Translations under genes and position numbers: made by a program
In this document: piece by piece, positions 33,753 through 42,678 of the stretch
Numbering within the stretch: position 1 is the first letter of the stretch
How the letters are laid out: each line of letters opens with the position of its first letter
NCBI RefSeq assembly: GCF_017498545.1
Contig: NZ_CP071793.1
Coordinates: 3,286,001 to 3,350,000, forward strand
Direction: 5' to 3'
Source: Sulfidibacter corallicola
GTDB lineage: Bacteria; Acidobacteriota; Holophagae; Acanthopleuribacterales; Acanthopleuribacteraceae
DNA: 64,000 bases
The notes under the pieces: model-generated
The model's input: the letters and a program-made list of their open reading frames with translations, nothing else
The model's database searches: none
What the model was told of the DNA's origin: nothing

Positions 33753-35495
33753 TCAGGATAAACCGAGAAACTTGAGCCCCATCGAGACGGGCACTTCACG
33801 AAAACGCCGGCTCTCGATGCCCTTCATGAAGTTGCGCAGCCTCATGGACAAACGCACGCCTCGATCCATGTGACAGAGGGATTCCAACATGTACCAGGGC
33901 AGCAGCCAGTGTTCGGGATACTCGTTCTCGACGACGTCGGCCATTTCTGCGAAGCGCTTTAGCACCTTTTCCGGATCCTGGCCCACTTTCAGCAAATTGT
34001 ACTGGTCGAACATGGTCACCAGCTTCTTGTCCGCTTCGCTGTAGTGTTTGCCGCGGGGAACCTTCCTCTGCGCAAATTCGGTTTCCGGCCAGAAGCTCAA
34101 ATCGGCGGCGCCCGCGAAGGCCGAGGTGACCCGTTCGCCGATCGCCATGTCGTAATCGCCCCATTCGGGCTGGAAGAGGCGCTGCTCGCCGCGATGCACG
34201 GTACACCCGGTGAAGGTCAGCAACTGCAGGTAACCCTCTTCGTTGGTGGTGACCTTTTCCAGGTTGCCCTGAACTTCCACACCCGATTTGAACCGCATGG
34301 TGATCCGTGCACCGGGACCGGTGTAACCGAGCCGCTGTAAATCGCCCGGTTGCCACGTGGAAAGCTCGCTGCCGTCCTCCAAAACACCGATCGGCGTGCC
34401 GTATCCGGCCGCGTGGTGGTCTTTCTCGTGCCCCGGCAGGTGGCGGTTGCGGCGCGCCAACGCACAGGGACCGGTAAACTGCAGATAGGCGGGTTGGTCC
34501 TCGTCCACGACGCCCGTCAGAATGCCGGTGATCTGCAACCCGCTGTTGAGCTCGACCGTGCAGGTCTCGCCACTCTCCTTGGCTACCCGCAACGCCTTGG
34601 CGCCTCCGACGAAACAGGCGAAATCCTTGCTGACCTCGTCGAGAATGTCGTTGAGCTGATCGAAGGTCTCCACCACGAACAGTTGCGGTTGCTGTTTGGT
34701 GATGTCGTAATTGACGTCGACGCAGGCCGACGTGAGCTTGATCTTTCTCACTTCGGGAAGGTGCAGGAAGTAGCTTTCGCCGACCGAACTCAAAATGCCG
34801 GCACCGTAAATCTTGTAATCTTGGGGGGTTCCGATCAGGCCGTATTCCACCGTCCACCAGTGGAGGCGCGACATGAGGCTGGCCTCGGAAGTGTAGCTCA
34901 CCGAAGCGATGGCCTCCTCCAGGCGAACTTCGGCCGCATAGATCTGCTCCGAAGTGCTGGATATGTCTTCCTTGACCACGGACAGATTGCGAATGGCGTT
35001 GTAGACGGCCAAATCTTCCCGAGACGAAAAGGCGAGGCGCCCGATTTCCCCGAAGCGGCGCAGGAAGCGGTTGTAATCCGGGTCGGGAATGATAGGCGCA
35101 TGGCCGGCCGATTCGTGAATGATATCCGGCGCCGGCGTGTAGGCCAGGTGATCGGCCGTGCGCACATCCGCCGCGATGGTCAGGATCCCCAATGCCTGAA
35201 ACTCTTGAAAGGCACGCGGCGGAATGAAGCCGTCGACACACACCGCCCCCCATCCGTAGTGGGACAAACACTCGTCCATTTCCTCGATACGCGGAATCCG
35301 GTCGATGAAGATCCCGGTTTGATTCAGACCGCTTACGTAGATGGGATGGGCCGTTTCCTTCAATTGGTTGTAGGTCTGGAGCAAAATGAAGCGCCAAACA
35401 GCCTGGTCAACCGCGTCGTAGGCCTCGTAATCCTGTTGCACCACGTATTGACGCAAGTGTGCCGGGATGCGTTCGAGTGTACTTGGACGACTCAT
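33753..35495 (-). CDS. Aromatic amino acid hydroxylase (phenylalanine 4-monooxygenase), long form
   Basis: A pterin-dependent iron enzyme expected to convert phenylalanine to tyrosine. It has 580 residues where single-domain bacterial PhhA has about 260-300. The catalytic domain is in the first 300: HESAGHAPIIPDPDY contains the two iron-binding histidines of the HExxGH motif, and WWTVEYGLIG carries the third ligand, a glutamate. The C-terminal 270 residues form a separate region (for example GVLEDGSELSTWQPGDLQRLGYTGPGARITM) seen in the long bacterial form, without a domain I can name. Tyrosine rather than phenylalanine as substrate cannot be excluded. It is a single gene with long gaps on both sides. 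Confidence 0.9.
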   Translation of the reverse strand: MSRPSTLERIPAHLRQYVVQQDYEAYDAVDQAVWRFILLQTYNQLKETAHPIYVSGLNQTGIFIDRIPRIEEMDECLSHYGWGAVCVDGFIPPRAFQEFQALGILTIAADVRTADHLAYTPAPDIIHESAGHAPIIPDPDYNRFLRRFGEIGRLAFSSREDLAVYNAIRNLSVVKEDISSTSEQIYAAEVRLEEAIASVSYTSEASLMSRLHWWTVEYGLIGTPQDYKIYGAGILSSVGESYFLHLPEVRKIKLTSACVDVNYDITKQQPQLFVVETFDQLNDILDEVSKDFACFVGGAKALRVAKESGETCTVELNSGLQITGILTGVVDEDQPAYLQFTGPCALARRNRHLPGHEKDHHAAGYGTPIGVLEDGSELSTWQPGDLQRLGYTGPGARITMRFKSGVEVQGNLEKVTTNEEGYLQLLTFTGCTVHRGEQRLFQPEWGDYDMAIGERVTSAFAGAADLSFWPETEFAQRKVPRGKHYSEADKKLVTMFDQYNLLKVGQDPEKVLKRFAEMADVVENEYPEHWLLPWYMLESLCHMDRGVRLSMRLRNFMKGIESRRFREVPVSMGLKFLGLS

Positions 35496-36023
35496 GGAAA
35501 CCTCCGTTCCTAATCAGATGGTCTTGAGTAATGGGTAGTGCATGGGCAGGTTCGCCATGTTCCCTCGCGATGGGTCGGGATTCATGGGGAGCCAGGCAGG
35601 GTGATCGAATGTGCCGAACCCGGCGCGCTGCCCGGGAGCACCGCGAGGGATCGAGTTTCAAAGAACGTGGTGGCACCGGTGCGCGTTGTCGTGCCCCGGC
35701 GTTCGAAACAATGGGATCGCATCCTGATCACGCCACCGAGCCGGCGCGAACCTGATATGGGAAACATGGAGAAACACACAAACATGCGATAGAAAATGGG
35801 AATGGCGCGATCGCACCTGAGACGACGGTGCACCGGAAACAGGACCCTTCACGATGGTACCGAGGTGATCCGAGTTGCATTTATGAAAATCAAGTGAGGG
35901 CCGCCGTCTTCGATTATAACGCATCCCACTTGCCTGGCTTACGATAATCGGTGCGAGCCGGAGTCAACGCGCGGTTTACTTGAGACCGCATCCCAAGGAA
36001 TAATGGGCGGATCAGGAGGCCAT
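35496..36023. other. Divergent intergenic region
   Basis: About 530 bases between the hydroxylase and sohB. Short overlapping frames on both strands have no ribosome site or recognisable product. I see no repeat, tRNA or terminator. Confidence 0.5.
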
Positions 36024-37052
36024 ATGGAGTTTCTTTTGGAGATCGCCGGGTTTACGATCAAGGCCGGCATTCTCACGGTGGCCATCGGCGCCGTGGTCTT
36101 GATCATCGCCAGCGCCCTGCGCCGCCAGGGTGACGAGAGCCCCGGGCACCTATCCGTCATCGATCTCAGCGATCATTACCACAACCTGGCCGACAGTCTC
36201 CGTCGCGAGACGATGGACCCCAAGCAGTACAAAGCGTTTTGCAAAGAGGCCAAACAGAAGGACAAGGAACGGGAAAAAGAGGACACCGCCGCCAAACGCG
36301 TCTTCGTCATCGAGTTCCATGGCGACATCGCCGCCACCGCGGTGGCCGACCTGCGCGAGCAAGTGAGCGCCATTCTGACGGTCGCGGAGAAGGAAGACGA
36401 AGTGCTGGTTCGCCTGGAGAGCAACGGCGGCATGGTGCATCAGTACGGTCTCGCGGCGGCCCAGTTGGTCCGCCTGCGCGAAAAGTCGATCCCCTTGACG
36501 GTCTGTATCGACAAGGTCGCGGCCAGTGGTGGCTATCTCATGGCGTGCGTCGCCAACAAGATCACGGCTTCGCCTTTCGCGATCGTCGGCTCGATCGGGG
36601 TCATCGCCATGTTCCCGAACTTTCATCGCCTGCTGAAAAAGTACGATGTGGACTACCTGGAACTGACCGCGGGTGAGTTCAAACGGACCCTGTCACCGCT
36701 GGGCGAGATCACGGAGAAAGGTCGCGACAAGTTCCAATCGGAACTGGAAGAAACCCACGAGTTGTTCAAACACTTTCTGGCGAAATACCGGCCCAGCCTG
36801 AATTTGGCGGAAATCGCCACCGGCGAAACCTGGTACGGCAGCCAGGCACTCGACAAACACATGATCGACGAAATCATGACCAGCGACGATTACCTGATGT
36901 GCCTGGGCGAAGAGGCCACGCTGTTCAAAGTGGATTTCCACGCCGGCAAATCGGTACGCGAGAAGTTGGCCAGCACCCTGACCGAATCCGCCGACCATTT
37001 GATGATGCGCTGGTGGGAACGATTGGAAGAACGGGTACGCGCGCGGTCCTGA
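36024..37052 (+). CDS. sohB: SohB-type signal-peptide-peptidase-like protease (S49)
   Basis: Membrane-anchored serine protease of the SohB/SppA family. The start at ATG 36024 has AGGAGG five bases upstream. One membrane helix (about 8-32) is followed by a basic, charged cytoplasmic or periplasmic stem (KEAKQKDKEREKED), then the S49 fold. The nucleophile S168 lies in VAASGGYLMA, and the general base K220 in AGEFKRTLSPLGE; IVGSIGVIAMFPNF between them is the usual oxyanion and pocket region. The length of 342 residues agrees with E. coli SohB. The next gene starts 30 bases later and encodes a membrane-anchored degenerate LytM protein, so the two may act together at the envelope. Confidence 0.93.
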   Translation: MEFLLEIAGFTIKAGILTVAIGAVVLIIASALRRQGDESPGHLSVIDLSDHYHNLADSLRRETMDPKQYKAFCKEAKQKDKEREKEDTAAKRVFVIEFHGDIAATAVADLREQVSAILTVAEKEDEVLVRLESNGGMVHQYGLAAAQLVRLREKSIPLTVCIDKVAASGGYLMACVANKITASPFAIVGSIGVIAMFPNFHRLLKKYDVDYLELTAGEFKRTLSPLGEITEKGRDKFQSELEETHELFKHFLAKYRPSLNLAEIATGETWYGSQALDKHMIDEIMTSDDYLMCLGEEATLFKVDFHAGKSVREKLASTLTESADHLMMRWWERLEERVRARS

Positions 37053-37082
37053 ACACCGCGACAGCAGCCGAAGGAGGCGAGA

Positions 37083-38066
37083 TTGCGTTTCTTCATGCAA
37101 ATGGTCCATGGCTGGATCGTCCTCATCGCGGCAGCGGCATGCATCGGAACCGCTTTCTGGATGGTGCAGAGCAGCATCTCGTACCAGCCAGGCCCATCCA
37201 CGATTCCTATGGAACCGAATCCCCAGGTTCCCTCCGAAGCGGCCACAAGCCCCCCGGACGACTCACTTCCGTCAGCGCCCGCGACCGGGCACGGAACGCT
37301 CCGCGAGACACCTTCGGGACAGCCGTCCCAGGCTACGACGCCGACCCCGCAGCCGGACGTTCACGCCGACGACAGCGGCATTCACGCCGAATCCGTCCCC
37401 CCACGCCAAACGCCGACGGGCGCCGTGCCTAGCCCGCCAGGCAGTGGGTCGGCCTCGCACTCTTCAACCGACACAACCCCATCCCGGGCGAGCGAGCCAT
37501 CTTTGCCCAACGGCACGGAAACCCCGAACGCGAACCCCTCGGTATCTCCTGTCGGAGAAACCGCATCGACTCGAGAAGCCGAGGCACCGGTGGCGGAACC
37601 CGATCCCACGCCCGAGAGCGACACGCCGGTTTCCCACGACGTGGAAACCACCGCGTTCACCAGGCCCTGCAGGTTGCTGGCGGAAGGCGTCCAATCGGAG
37701 CGGGAGATCCAAGTGGGCATCGGCAACCTGGCCGAACTGTCGATTCCCGCGGGCAGCGCCATCACCGCGCCCTTCGCCGGGAGTGTCGTCAAGCGCATCT
37801 CCAGTGACCGCACGGGCCACGGCCTGTATCTCCTGGCGCAGGATCAGTCGATGTGCATCATGATCGCCGGATTCGATCCCGAACGCATCGCGGTTTCCGA
37901 GGGCCAAACCGTCGCGTGCAATGCGCCGTTGGGGCATGCGGCGGGCGAGGCGTCCGCCCAAACGCAGGAAATTCTATATATAAAAGTAATGGTTCCCGAG
38001 GAAACCCAGCCCTGGTGGCGCGCGGCTTCCATCGATCCGCGCGACCCGGTTCGAGGCTGGCTGTAG
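37083..38066 (+). CDS. Membrane-anchored protein with degenerate LytM/M23-like domain
   Basis: A 327-residue envelope protein. The start is TTG 37083, supported by AAGGAGG six bases upstream. One N-terminal membrane helix (HGWIVLIAAAACIGTAFWMV) is followed by about 165 residues of Pro/Ser/Thr/Glu-rich linker and then a beta-rich domain of about 120 residues. The domain reads like peptidase M23: SAITAPFAGSVVKRI, then GHGLYLLAQ, VSEGQTVACNAPLGHA and a final IDPRDPVRGWL. The zinc ligands are missing; where active enzymes have HLHFE it has ILYIKV. It is therefore more likely a binder or regulator of a cell-wall enzyme, as EnvC-type LytM proteins are. It directly follows sohB. Confidence 0.72.
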   Translation: MRFFMQMVHGWIVLIAAAACIGTAFWMVQSSISYQPGPSTIPMEPNPQVPSEAATSPPDDSLPSAPATGHGTLRETPSGQPSQATTPTPQPDVHADDSGIHAESVPPRQTPTGAVPSPPGSGSASHSSTDTTPSRASEPSLPNGTETPNANPSVSPVGETASTREAEAPVAEPDPTPESDTPVSHDVETTAFTRPCRLLAEGVQSEREIQVGIGNLAELSIPAGSAITAPFAGSVVKRISSDRTGHGLYLLAQDQSMCIMIAGFDPERIAVSEGQTVACNAPLGHAAGEASAQTQEILYIKVMVPEETQPWWRAASIDPRDPVRGWL

Positions 38067-38205
38067 GGAGCTGCCCACAGCCATGTTTCGTGTCTGCCCC
38101 TGACCCCATCCAGACATGAAGGACACCACCTTTCCCGAGGCGACTGGATGGGGAATCGAAGACAGCGGTAGGCACGGCAGTAGGCACGAGTTTTCCGGGC
38201 ATACC

Positions 38206-38910
38206 TCAGTTTGTGTCGGGCTTTTTCCTGAGCTCCGAGAGAATGTGAATCCCCGCGCTGGCACCGATGCGACCGGCTCCCGCCTCGATCATCGCTTCCA
38301 TGGTCTTCAAGTCGCGAATGCCGCCCGATGCCTTGACCGACACCGATTTCGACACCGATTCCCGCATGAGCCGCACATCGTCCAGGGTGGCACCGCCACC
38401 GCCGAACCCGGTCGAGGTCTTGACGAAATGGGCGCCCGCCGATTCCGACGCCTTGCAAGCGGCGATCTTTTCCTCGTCGGTCAGATTACAGGTCTCCAAA
38501 ATCACCTTCAGCAGCGCCGACCCACAAGCCCGCCTCACCTCCGCGATATCGATTTCCACGGCACGCCAGTCGCGTGCCTTGGCCCATCCCTGATTGATGA
38601 CCATGTCGATCTCGGTGGCACCGTGCTCCACCGCCCAAGCCGCTTCGGCGGCCTTGACCGCGGTGCCGGTGGCCCCGAGCGGGAACCCGACGACAGTGCA
38701 GACGCGCACGGATTGCCCACGCAAAATATCGGCACACAAGGGCACATAGGCGGGATTCACACAAACCGAAAAAAACTGGTGGGCCACCGCTTCTTCACAG
38801 AGGTTGCGGATCTGGCTGGGCGTGGCCATGGGTTTGAGCAGCGTGTGGTCGATCATTTGCGCGTAACGGTTTTTTTTGAGTGTGATCTCGGAAGCGTTCG
38901 AAGGACTCAT
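38206..38910 (-). CDS. deoC: Deoxyribose-phosphate aldolase
   Basis: Class I aldolase that splits 2-deoxyribose-5-phosphate into glyceraldehyde-3-phosphate and acetaldehyde. The 234-residue product begins at ATG 38910 (AGGAG ten bases upstream). The Schiff-base lysine is K164 in HFVKTSTGF, the second catalytic lysine is K193 in VKASGGIRD, and D102 in EIDMVIN completes the relay. IDHTLLKP near the N-terminus and VVGFPLG are typical. No other nucleoside-catabolism gene (deoA, deoD, cdd) is nearby. Confidence 0.96.
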   Translation of the reverse strand: MSPSNASEITLKKNRYAQMIDHTLLKPMATPSQIRNLCEEAVAHQFFSVCVNPAYVPLCADILRGQSVRVCTVVGFPLGATGTAVKAAEAAWAVEHGATEIDMVINQGWAKARDWRAVEIDIAEVRRACGSALLKVILETCNLTDEEKIAACKASESAGAHFVKTSTGFGGGGATLDDVRLMRESVSKSVSVKASGGIRDLKTMEAMIEAGAGRIGASAGIHILSELRKKPDTN

Positions 38911-39309
38911 GCGGTGTAACTCCTGTGGTTGAATGATGGTTTTCGGGCGCAAGACATATGGCACCCAGGTAAGAGCCGCATCTTATCAGGACGATGCAGG
39001 AAATGAAGTTGACAATGCTGACATTTCGCGGGCGGGGCGTGGCAAATTGAAGGCTATGAGGCCAGCCCCCTCATCGCATTGAAAGACAAAAACCGCCGCG
39101 GTGTCCAGGGCAACGAAGGTGATTACCCCATTTCTCGGCATTTACCGAATCATTCTTTTGCATGGGACCACGAACGGCGGAGGCATCGGGCTCTTATCGA
39201 CGACGCATCGACGCCACGCTACCCGGACACGCCTCACCCGCCATTTGCCTTATCGCCGGGTTGATGGTACAACCTGGGATCATTCGATTTCATGCCATCG
39301 AGGTGCCCC
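38911..39309. other. Divergent intergenic region upstream of xthA
   Basis: About 400 bases. A TTGACA at 39009-39014 has no matching -10 box at the right distance. I see no gene or repeat. Confidence 0.4.
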
Positions 39310-40125
39310 ATGAAGGTGGTCAGTTTCAACGTCAACGGCGTCCGCGCCCGTCAACACCAAATGAAAGCGCTCACCGAGACCCTGCAGCCGGATGTGATCG
39401 GCCTTCAGGAGACCAAGGTCGTCGACGCCGAGTTCCCGGCCGAGTCCTTGCGCGAGCTCGGCTACGAGCCCAACTGGTTCGGACAGAAAGGTCACTACGG
39501 AGTCGCCCTGTTGACCAAAGAAAAACCACTGGAAGTCATGAAGGGCTTCCCCACCGACGACGCCAAGGCGCAGCGGCGCATGATCGGGGTGACGCTGCCT
39601 TTCGCGGGCACCCAATTGAAGATCCTGAACGGTTACTTTCCCCAGGGCGAAAGTCGGAGCCATCCCCAGAAGTTCCCGAACAAGCAGAAGTTCTACGCCG
39701 ACCTGATGGGCTACCTGAACGAGGCCTGCAATCCAAGCGAACCGTTGTTGATCATCGGCGACATGAACATCGCACCGACGGACGGCGACATCGGCATCGG
39801 TACGTCCAACGCCAAGCGCTGGTTGCGCGAAGGCAAGTGCAGCTTCCTGCCGGAGGAGCGCGAGTGGATGGCGGCGCTGAAGGACTGGGGTTTGACGGAC
39901 ACCTTCCGGGAGAAGTATCCCGACGTGGATGACCGTTTCAGTTGGTTCGACTACCGCAGCCGGGGTTTCGATCGCGACCCCAAACGAGGTCTGCGGATCG
40001 ACCTCATTCTGGCGACCCGACCGATGATGGAGCGGTTGGTGGAGGTCGGCATCGATTACGAGCTGCGCGGCATGGAAAAGCCGTCGGATCATTGCCCGGT
40101 ATGGGCACGATTCGATCGAGGTTGA
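39310..40125 (+). CDS. xthA: Exodeoxyribonuclease III
   Basis: AP endonuclease and 3'-exonuclease of base-excision repair. The 271-residue product opens [14 protein letters not shown] and contains the metal and catalytic residues of the EEP fold: the glutamate in GLQETKV, the GDMNIAP loop with Asp and Asn, and the C-terminal [10 protein letters not shown] with the Asp-His pair. KEREWMxAL-type and [13 protein letters not shown] segments match XthA. The start at ATG 39310 fits the family; GAGG lies about ten bases upstream. A DUF503 gene follows after 27 bases on the same strand. With mutM at the left edge this is the second base-excision repair gene in the window. Confidence 0.96.
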   Translation: MKVVSFNVNGVRARQHQMKALTETLQPDVIGLQETKVVDAEFPAESLRELGYEPNWFGQKGHYGVALLTKEKPLEVMKGFPTDDAKAQRRMIGVTLPFAGTQLKILNGYFPQGESRSHPQKFPNKQKFYADLMGYLNEACNPSEPLLIIGDMNIAPTDGDIGIGTSNAKRWLREGKCSFLPEEREWMAALKDWGLTDTFREKYPDVDDRFSWFDYRSRGFDRDPKRGLRIDLILATRPMMERLVEVGIDYELRGMEKPSDHCPVWARFDRG

Positions 40126-40152
40126 CGGTGAGGCCGAGGAGAAACGAAATCG

Positions 40153-40434
40153 ATGCTGCTTGAAATCCTGACCGTTGAGTTTCGATTGGAAGGCTGCCGC
40201 AGCTTGAAGGACAAGCGACGGCGCTTGGTGGGATTGCGCCATCGCTTCGGTCGCGCGACCAACGTGGCGGTCTGCGAGAGCAATTATCACGACGTACACG
40301 ATCGCAGCGAGTGGACCTTCGTGGTCACGGGCACCGACCAGACGATCGTGGAACGAACGCTGTCACACATCGAAGACCGCATCGAGAACAACGTGGACGC
40401 GATCGTCATGGGCTTCGAACGCGAATCGTTGTGA
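40153..40434 (+). CDS. DUF503 family small protein (YlxP-like)
   Basis: A 93-residue single-domain protein of the DUF503 family, often found near rbfA in other bacteria and of unknown biochemical role. Typical features are the opening LLEILTVEFRLEGCRSLKDKRR, where the SLKxKRR motif is the family mark, then RFGRATNVAVCE and a second half with FVVTGTDQTIVERTLSHIEDRIE. It follows xthA after 27 bases and is likely cotranscribed. A REP-type tandem array begins 50 bases after its stop codon. Confidence 0.88.
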   Translation: MLLEILTVEFRLEGCRSLKDKRRRLVGLRHRFGRATNVAVCESNYHDVHDRSEWTFVVTGTDQTIVERTLSHIEDRIENNVDAIVMGFERESL

Positions 40435-40483
40435 ACCACCAGTCGAACGTCCACAGCCCGCTCAAAAGTGATCCTATCCCCCC

Positions 40484-41168
40484 TCGAAGCCTAGAGGTCT
40501 CCGTTTCCACTCCGTAGCAAAGGGCCGCCATGCCCAGTAGGTTCATCCGCCGGATGAACTCCTCGAAGCCGCAAAGCCCAACCATCACAACCTACCCAGG
40601 AGGAACCCGAGACCCCCTCCTCGAAGCCAAAAGGTTCCCTCACTCCCTTCGATGCAAAGGGCCGCCATGCCCAGTAGGTTCATCCGCCGGATGAACCCCT
40701 CGAAGCCGCAAAGCCCAACCATCACAACCTACCCAGGAGAAACCCGAGACCCCCTCCTCGAAGCCAAAAGGTTCCCTTACTCCCTTCGATGCAAAGGGCC
40801 GCCATGCCCAGTAGGTTCATCCGCCGGATGAACCCCTCGAAGCCGCAAAGCCCAACCATCACAACCTACTCAGGAGGAACCCGAGACCCCCTCCTCGAAG
40901 CCAAAAGGTTCCCTTACTCCCTTCGATGCAAAGGGCCGCCATGCCCAGTAGGTTCATCCGCCGGATGAACTCCTCGAAGCCGCAAAGCCCAACCATCACA
41001 ACCTACTCAGGAGAAACCCGAGACCCCCTCCTCGCCGCTAAAAGGTCTCCTGCTTCACCTCGAAGCAAAGGGCCGTCATGCCGGGAAAGCTCATCTACCG
41101 GTTGCGCTGTCCCATTCAGCAAATCCCAACCTGCGTAGCCAGCATCACAGGGAATTCCTAACCATGTG
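40484..41168 (+). repeat. Tandem array of five 137-bp units, each built around a GTAG-headed palindrome
   Basis: Units begin at 40484, 40621, 40758, 40895 and 41032, exactly 137 bases apart. Units 2-4 are nearly identical, unit 1 diverges at its left end and unit 5 is degraded. In units 1-4 a palindrome with arms GTTCATCC and GGATGAAC and loop GCC follows GTAG (40537-40559, 40674-40696, 40811-40833, 40948-40970). Fifty-odd bases later each unit has AACCTAC, an inverted GTAGGTT, so each unit has a BIME-like head-to-head layout. There is no spacer-like variation. Confidence 0.95.
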
Positions 41169-41210
41169 AGATTCCACCTCCAACTATCTAACCGGGCCGA
41201 AAAACCAGAA

Positions 41211-41855
41211 TTAGCTCAATGGTGGATAGCCAAATCTAGAAAAACTCCAGGGATATTCCGAGGGGATCGTCGCAAGACCCGCCCTAACCGGGTTTTCCAT
41301 GACGTAAGACACCGCGCGTTGCCAGTGTTCCAAACTTCGCAGCCAATGATCAAAGGACTCTTTCGCCCAAAATGGCCCCGTTCTCCCCAGCATTTTGTTC
41401 GCTTCATGGGCGGTATAACTTTTCAGGGAATGCATGATCCCGGGTATCGAGCCCCACATCAACGCCGAAGTAGATGGCTCTCCCTGCTGGATCAACGGAT
41501 TGATGACCATGTGCACATGATTTGGCATGATGCAAAAACAATCTAGAAAGAAGACCCGGTCATGTCGATAATGCAAGCACTCAGCTATCATCTGGGCAAC
41601 ACCCGAATCTCCCAGCCAGAGCGGACCAGATGCACCCTGATGCAACAGGGATTCGAACTTGCGAAACCATTGGCGGCGCCGCTGCCACCGTTGCGACTTC
41701 GACTCTGAAGGCGGCTTGGATTCCTTGCGCCAAGTATCCAAAACATCACGAGGCAAAGAACCTACAAGTCGAAACGTGATGAAAGAGGACACCTTTCCCG
41801 GATGCCAATGCGGCAAATGGCACCGGTAGAAATTCTTCCCGGTCAGGTTCGGCAT
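41211..41855 (-). CDS. REP-associated tyrosine transposase (RAYT, Y1 superfamily)
   Basis: A 214-residue single-strand-DNA endonuclease of the IS200/IS605-like TnpA-REP group, which cuts at REP palindromes marked by GTAG. The HUH metal site is MPNHVHMVI. The catalytic tyrosine lies in SYVMENPVRAGL, the typical RAYT ending, followed by YPWSF. The N-terminus has the RAYT pattern YRCHLPHWHPGKVSSFITFRL. The gene has no terminal inverted repeats of its own but lies between the 137-bp array on one side and further GTAG palindromes on the other, the usual RAYT setting. The frame is intact. The ribosome site is weak. It is encoded on the strand opposite to the array's GTAG motifs. Confidence 0.93.
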   Translation of the reverse strand: MPNLTGKNFYRCHLPHWHPGKVSSFITFRLVGSLPRDVLDTWRKESKPPSESKSQRWQRRRQWFRKFESLLHQGASGPLWLGDSGVAQMIAECLHYRHDRVFFLDCFCIMPNHVHMVINPLIQQGEPSTSALMWGSIPGIMHSLKSYTAHEANKMLGRTGPFWAKESFDHWLRSLEHWQRAVSYVMENPVRAGLATIPSEYPWSFSRFGYPPLS

Positions 41856-42156
41856 TTTTTGTCACTCAAAATTTCATTGGCAACAAATTAACCCAGCTAT
41901 CCCCAAAAAAGCCAGGGGATTTTCGGCACCGAAAAAATCTGATTGTTTTTTGAGAACCCGAACCAGCGAGCATAGCCAGCTCGATTTCGAGAAACGAACA
42001 AATGCGAAGCGAGCTGGCATGGTGGTCACGGCTGTCTGAGAGAGCGTCGTGCAGGGCCGATAAGGCCAGGTAGGTGCGGCGGCCTTGCCGGCCGGCCATG
42101 CTCGCAACACATTCCGAAGCTCCTGCTTCTATTGGTGCCTCGACCTCTGGTGTTTC

Positions 42157-42360
42157 ATATCTGCGAAGCCTTGGTCGCTTCGAAGTGTCCGCCCAGTGAC
42201 CATACCGGCCCCGCCCAACCAACAGCCGCGCCGATCCTCAAGCTTGTGGGAACTCTGAGCATGGATCACTTCGGCAAGTTCAGCCGGCGGCTGAACCTAC
42301 CGGGCACCACGAATCTTTCGGCATTCGGGCATTCCGAGCAACTTTGGTTCAAGAGAGCCA
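42157..42360 (-). repeat. Inverted partner of the 11441-11632 repeat, with REP palindrome
   Basis: Read on the minus strand it follows 11441-11632 with about 80 % identity. The complete palindrome is at 42278-42300 (GTAG, arms GTTCAGCC and GGCTGAAC, loop GCC). The second palindrome of the partner copy is disrupted here by an insertion around 42190-42215. Confidence 0.87.
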
Positions 42361-42564
42361 GAGTAAATCGCAATTGAAACTTCCGATATCACCACCGCAA
42401 CTCGTCTCTCTATGACACATAAATCTGAGGGCTCTCCGTCCTTGATGAACCTGCCTGGCACCCTCCTTCTCTTTTGCCAACTGGATCTTCTCGCCTCTTC
42501 GTTTCTAGGGAGCGGGGCTTCGCTCTTATTGAGAGTGGTTCTCTGGGTTTTGAGGCTTCGGTTT

Positions 42565-42587
42565 GTTCATCCGGCGGATGAACCTAC
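42565..42587 (-). repeat. REP palindrome of the array type
   Basis: On the minus strand GTAG heads arms GTTCATCC and GGATGAAC with loop GCC, identical to the array palindromes. It lies about 90 bases beyond the Hsp70 stop codon. Confidence 0.9.
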
Positions 42588-42678
42588 CTGGCACCACGCC
42601 TCTCTTTTTCGCTACGGTATCGCGATCATCCTCTCTTCGTTGGCGAGTTCACGTGATCCCTGAACCGCTCGAGTGCAT

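Larger units (their letters stand above)
41856..42678. other. Gene-free region carrying REP elements between the RAYT gene and the Hsp70 gene
   Basis: About 820 bases without a credible gene; minus-strand frames at 41866-42222 are artefacts of the repeats. A TTTTCG/CGAAAA hairpin lies near 41916-41931. A GTAGGTGCGGCGG stretch at 42067 may be a decayed palindrome, and a half-copy of the GATGAACCT word lies near 42445. Complete elements are listed separately. Confidence 0.6.

Noticed and set aside
37083-38066. Active M23 endopeptidase
   Set aside because: The HxH and other zinc ligands are absent, so I call it a degenerate LytM-like protein.
39041-39054. Sigma-54 promoter (GG-N10-GC) before xthA
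   Set aside because: Spacing fits, but the -12 half is AGGC instead of TTGC and no activator is nearby; such matches occur by chance in GC-rich DNA.
40484-41168. Possible CRISPR array
   Set aside because: The period is 137 bases with near-identical content throughout; there are no short repeats with unique spacers and no cas genes.
41866-42222. Possible 118-residue protein on the minus strand
   Set aside because: The frame runs through REP-type repeats, has no ribosome site, and its relatives in the 11.6 kb repeat are in other frames with stops.
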